Assembly: GCA_050331695.1 (NCBI GenBank)
Contig: JBHJGP010000016.1
Coordinates: 124,001-188,000 of the forward strand
Direction of reading: 5' to 3'
Source of the DNA: JBHJGP01 sp050331695
GTDB taxonomy: Bacteria > Pseudomonadota > Alphaproteobacteria > Geminicoccales > Geminicoccaceae
DNA length: 64,000 nucleotides
The notes beneath the pieces are model-generated. The model searched no databases. It was not told the origin of the DNA and saw only the letters and a list, made by a program, of their open reading frames with translations. Positions 61,217 through 64,000 of this stretch are shown here, piece by piece. Position numbers and translations under genes: made by a program. Numbering within the stretch: the first letter of the stretch is position 1; every line of letters starts with the position of its first letter.

Positions 61217-64000
61217 GTGACACCATTGCTCAGGCAACCGCCGCAGCCCGATCTCGACCTGTCGCCGCCCGTCGCGGACGAGGTCCGCAAGACCACATGC
61301 TACATGTGTGCCTGTCGTTGCGGCATCGATGTTTTCTTACGCGACGGCAAGGTCAGCTACATCCAGGGAAATCGTGACCATCCGGTCAATCGGGGCGTGC
61401 TCTGCGCCAAGGGTTCGGCCGGCATCATGCAGCACTATTCGCCGGCGCGACTGACAAAGCCGCTGCGCCGGACCGGTCCCCGCGGCTCCGGCCAGTTCGA
61501 GGAGATCGAATGGGAGCAGGCGCTGAGCCTGGCGGTCGACTGGCTGAAGCCGGTCCGCGAGACCGATCCCAAGAAGCTCGCCTTTTTCACCGGCCGCGAC
61601 CAGTCCCAGTCGCTGACCTCCTGGTGGGCACAACAATACGGCACGCCCAACTACGCCGCCCATGGCGGTTTCTGCTCCGTCAACATGGCCGCCGCCGGCA
61701 TCTACACCATGGGCGGGGCCTTTTGGGAATTCGGCTCGCCCGACTGGGAACGCACGAAAATGTTCATGATCTTCGGCGTCGCCGAGGACCATGACAGCAA
61801 CCCGATCAAGCTGGGCCTGAGCCGGCTCAAGGAGCGTGGTGCAAAGATCATCGCCGTCAACCCGGTGCGCACAGGCTACAATGCGGTCGCTGACGAGTGG
61901 GTCGGGATCACGCCAGGCACTGACGGCCTGTTCGTATTGTCCCTGGTCCACGAACTGATCCGTAGCGGTTTTGTCGATCTCGACTATCTGATCCGCTACA
62001 CCAACGCGCCATGGCTGGTGGTCCAGGACGAGGGTCGCGATGACCACGGTCTGTTCGTGCGGGATGGCGATGGCAAGCCGTTGATCGCCGGTCGGACCGC
62101 AGGTGAGCTGGTGGCTCATGACCATCTCGGCGCGAAACCCGCACTGAAGGGCACGTTCACCCTGGCGGACGGCGGCAAGGCCGTACCCGTTTTCGAGCTT
62201 CTGGCCCGGGAGTATCTGAAGGACGACTACGCGGCCGAGACTGTGGCGCCGGTCTGCGGGCTAAACGCCCGAACGATCAAGCGGCTGGCGGCCGAGCTCG
62301 CCAGCACCGCGTTTGACCAGGAGATCCGGATCGACCAGCCTTGGACGGACTGGAAGGGTGAGCGCCATCAGCAAATGATCGGCCGGCCGGTCAGTTTTCA
62401 TGCCATGCGCGGGATCTCGGCCCATGCCAACGGCTTTCAGACCTGCCGGGCGAGCCATCTCCTGCAGATCTTGTTGGGCGCGGGCGAGGTACCGGGTGGT
62501 TTCCGCTTCAAGCCGCCCTATCCGAAGCCGGCAACAGCGCACCCGAAGCCGCACACGTCCTGCTTACCGAATGCACCCTTAGCCGGACCCCATCTGGGCT
62601 TTCCCATGGGCCCCGAAGATCTGCAGCTCGATGGTGACGGCAAGCCGATGCGCATCGACAAAGCTTTTTCCTGGGATGCGCCTTTATCACCCCATGGGCT
62701 GATGCACATGGTGATCGCCAACGCGGCGGCGCGCGATCCCTATCCGATCGATACCCTGTTCCTCTATATGGCCAACATGTCCTGGAATTCGTCCATGAAT
62801 ACGGGCGGCGTCATGGAGATGCTGACCGCCAAGGACGACCGGGGTGACTATGTGATCCCCAAAATCATCTACGCCGATGCTTACTCCTCCGAGATGGTGG
62901 CTTTCGCCGATCTGGTTCTGCCGGACACGACCTATCTCGAACGCCACGATTGCATTTCCCTGCTCGATCGGCCGATCTGCGAGCCCGATATGGCAGCCGA
63001 CGCGATCCGATGGCCGGTTTGCGAGCCCGACCGCGACGTCCGCTGCTTTCAATCGGTGCTGATTGACTTAGGCGGCCGTCTGGGTCTGCCGGGCTTCGTC
63101 GACGAGGACGACCAGCCCTTTTATCGCGATTATGCCGACTACATGGTCAACCATCAGCGCCGGCCAGGGGTCGGGCCACTCGCCGGCTGGCGCGGCGAAA
63201 AGGGCGAGCTCGAAGGTAGGGGAGCGCCAAACCCCGACCAACTGGATCGATACATCGCCGATGGCGGGTTCTGGACCCGCGAGATCCCCGCCGAGGCCCG
63301 GTTCTTCAAGCCCTGGAACCATGCCTATCAGGCCTGGGCGGTCGAAACGGGATTCTACGACCGGCCGCAACCCTATCAGTTCCAGCTCTATCTCGAGCCC
63401 CTGCGCAAGTTTCAGCTGGCCGCCGAGGGCAAAGGCGAACGCCAGCCACCGGAGCACATGCGGGCTCGGATCCGGGAGTGTTTCCAGCCCATGCCCGTTT
63501 GGTATGCACCATTCAGCGGCGACCAAAAAACAGACGAAACCTTTCCGCTGCACGCGATCACCCAAAGACCGGCCGCCATGTATCACAGTTGGGGCTCGCA
63601 AAATGCCTGGCTTCGCCAGATCCACGGCGAGAACAAGCTCTACGTACCGGGGCCCGTTTGCGATCAGTTTGGTCTCGAGGATGGGGACTGGATCTTCGTC
63701 ATCTCTCGCCACGGCCGGATCAAGGTGCCGGTGCAGAGAATGGAGGCGGTCAATCCGAACACGCTTTGGACCTGGAATGCGATCGGCAAACGGAGTGGCG
63801 CTTGGGCACTTGACCGCCAGGCGCCGGAAGCGGAACGGGGTTTCCTTTTGAACCATCTGATCAGCGAGCTTCTTCCGCAGAAAGGTGATGGGCTCCGCTG
63901 GTCGAATTCGGATCCGATCACCGGGCAGGCGGCCTGGTTCGACCTTCGGGTTCGGATCGAGAAGACGAAACCGGGAGAGCAGCGCTCGGAGCCCCGATTC
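61217..64000 (+). CDS. SoeA-like molybdopterin oxidoreductase catalytic subunit (3' end outside window)
   Basis: The frame is open from GTG 61217 to the window end, 928 codons without a stop. The N-terminus has a [4Fe-4S] motif, TTCYMCACRCGIDVFLRDG with cysteines at 28, 31 and 35, and NRGVLCAKG with Cys63. FFTGRDQSQSLTSWWAQQYG, GGFCSVNMAAAGIYTMGGAFW, split as GGFCSVNMAAAGIY and TMGGAFWEFG, and DEWVGITPGTDGLF are typical of DMSO-reductase family subunits. SDAYSSEMV-like DAYSSEMVAFADLVLPDTTYLE and GLRWSNSDPITGQAAWFDLRV close to the window end resemble sulfite-oxidising SoeA proteins. A Fe-S subunit and membrane anchor are expected downstream. No Tat signal is seen, consistent with cytoplasmic SoeA. 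Confidence 0.8.
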   Translation, partial: MTPLLRQPPQPDLDLSPPVADEVRKTTCYMCACRCGIDVFLRDGKVSYIQGNRDHPVNRGVLCAKGSAGIMQHYSPARLTKPLRRTGPRGSGQFEEIEWEQALSLAVDWLKPVRETDPKKLAFFTGRDQSQSLTSWWAQQYGTPNYAAHGGFCSVNMAAAGIYTMGGAFWEFGSPDWERTKMFMIFGVAEDHDSNPIKLGLSRLKERGAKIIAVNPVRTGYNAVADEWVGITPGTDGLFVLSLVHELIRSGFVDLDYLIRYTNAPWLVVQDEGRDDHGLFVRDGDGKPLIAGRTAGELVAHDHLGAKPALKGTFTLADGGKAVPVFELLAREYLKDDYAAETVAPVCGLNARTIKRLAAELASTAFDQEIRIDQPWTDWKGERHQQMIGRPVSFHAMRGISAHANGFQTCRASHLLQILLGAGEVPGGFRFKPPYPKPATAHPKPHTSCLPNAPLAGPHLGFPMGPEDLQLDGDGKPMRIDKAFSWDAPLSPHGLMHMVIANAAARDPYPIDTLFLYMANMSWNSSMNTGGVMEMLTAKDDRGDYVIPKIIYADAYSSEMVAFADLVLPDTTYLERHDCISLLDRPICEPDMAADAIRWPVCEPDRDVRCFQSVLIDLGGRLGLPGFVDEDDQPFYRDYADYMVNHQRRPGVGPLAGWRGEKGELEGRGAPNPDQLDRYIADGGFWTREIPAEARFFKPWNHAYQAWAVETGFYDRPQPYQFQLYLEPLRKFQLAAEGKGERQPPEHMRARIRECFQPMPVWYAPFSGDQKTDETFPLHAITQRPAAMYHSWGSQNAWLRQIHGENKLYVPGPVCDQFGLEDGDWIFVISRHGRIKVPVQRMEAVNPNTLWTWNAIGKRSGAWALDRQAPEAERGFLLNHLISELLPQKGDGLRWSNSDPITGQAAWFDLRVRIEKTKPGEQRSEPRF

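Overview
The window reads as a GC-rich chromosomal segment of an alphaproteobacterium. The evidence is the gene content: a urate hydroxylase of the PuuD type, a membrane-anchored CycM-like cytochrome next to kdsB and pheA, a Yej-type peptide transporter, a XylD-type dehydratase, HisN-type histidinol phosphatase, and frequent GTG/TTG starts behind purine-rich ribosome binding sites. The order or family cannot be fixed from the sequence alone; Rhodospirillales-like lineages are a guess. No rRNA, tRNA, CRISPR array, insertion sequence or phage gene was seen, and coding density is high.

Layout. 1-1.9 kb: the end of a phosphonate-type binding protein gene, divergent from a xylulokinase gene. 2.0-6.0 kb: flagellar filament genes (flagellin, FlaG, FliD cap, FliS chaperone). 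6.1-9.5 kb: dnaK-dnaJ with a heat-shock-like promoter and intercistronic hairpins. 9.7-16.8 kb: a patchwork of small accessory genes. It includes a methyltransferase broken by a frameshift, a divergent MerR regulator with a near-perfect SoxR-type operator between them, a universal stress protein, an acetyltransferase, an unusual secreted Arg/Gly/Phe-repeat protein, an FAD oxidoreductase, two SRPBCC proteins and a VOC protein. 16.9-21.9 kb: housekeeping genes glnS, a TauE-type exporter, an Mpo1-like membrane protein, moaA and nadK. 22.0-27.3 kb: a leucine/isovalerate degradation operon (methylcrotonyl-CoA carboxylase subunits, methylglutaconyl-CoA hydratase, HMG-CoA lyase). 27.3-31.2 kb: pheA, kdsB, a two-heme cytochrome c with an acidic linker, and hisN. 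31.3-37.0 kb: yejABEF peptide/microcin C-type ABC transporter. 37.1-43.7 kb: an O-acyltransferase with an SGNH domain, a secreted TPR protein, a xylonate-dehydratase gene interrupted by one amber codon, and an MFS transporter. 43.8-45.7 kb: a PhoX-type phosphatase behind a probable PHO box.

45.8-61.1 kb is the most coherent block, a purine-degradation locus. One strand carries a tightly overlapping ten-gene run: HIU hydrolase, xanthine dehydrogenase XdhA-XdhB-XdhC, a BMP-type nucleoside/purine ABC transporter (ATPase, two permeases, binding protein), urate hydroxylase PuuD and guanine deaminase. The divergent strand carries OHCU decarboxylase, an allantoate amidohydrolase-type enzyme and an M20 deacylase, then a SoeA-like molybdopterin oxidoreductase that runs off the window end. 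Together they would import purines, convert guanine and hypoxanthine/xanthine to urate, oxidise urate through a cytochrome-linked membrane enzyme, and process the product to allantoin and on towards ureidoglycine; no allantoinase gene is visible here. MoaA at 20-21 kb makes the first intermediate of the molybdenum cofactor that Xdh and the SoeA-like enzyme need.

No clearly new multi-gene system was found. The observations most worth following are the RGF-repeat secreted protein, the SoxR-type operator facing the methyltransferase, the duplicated-heme cytochrome, and the single-codon disruption of the XylD homologue.
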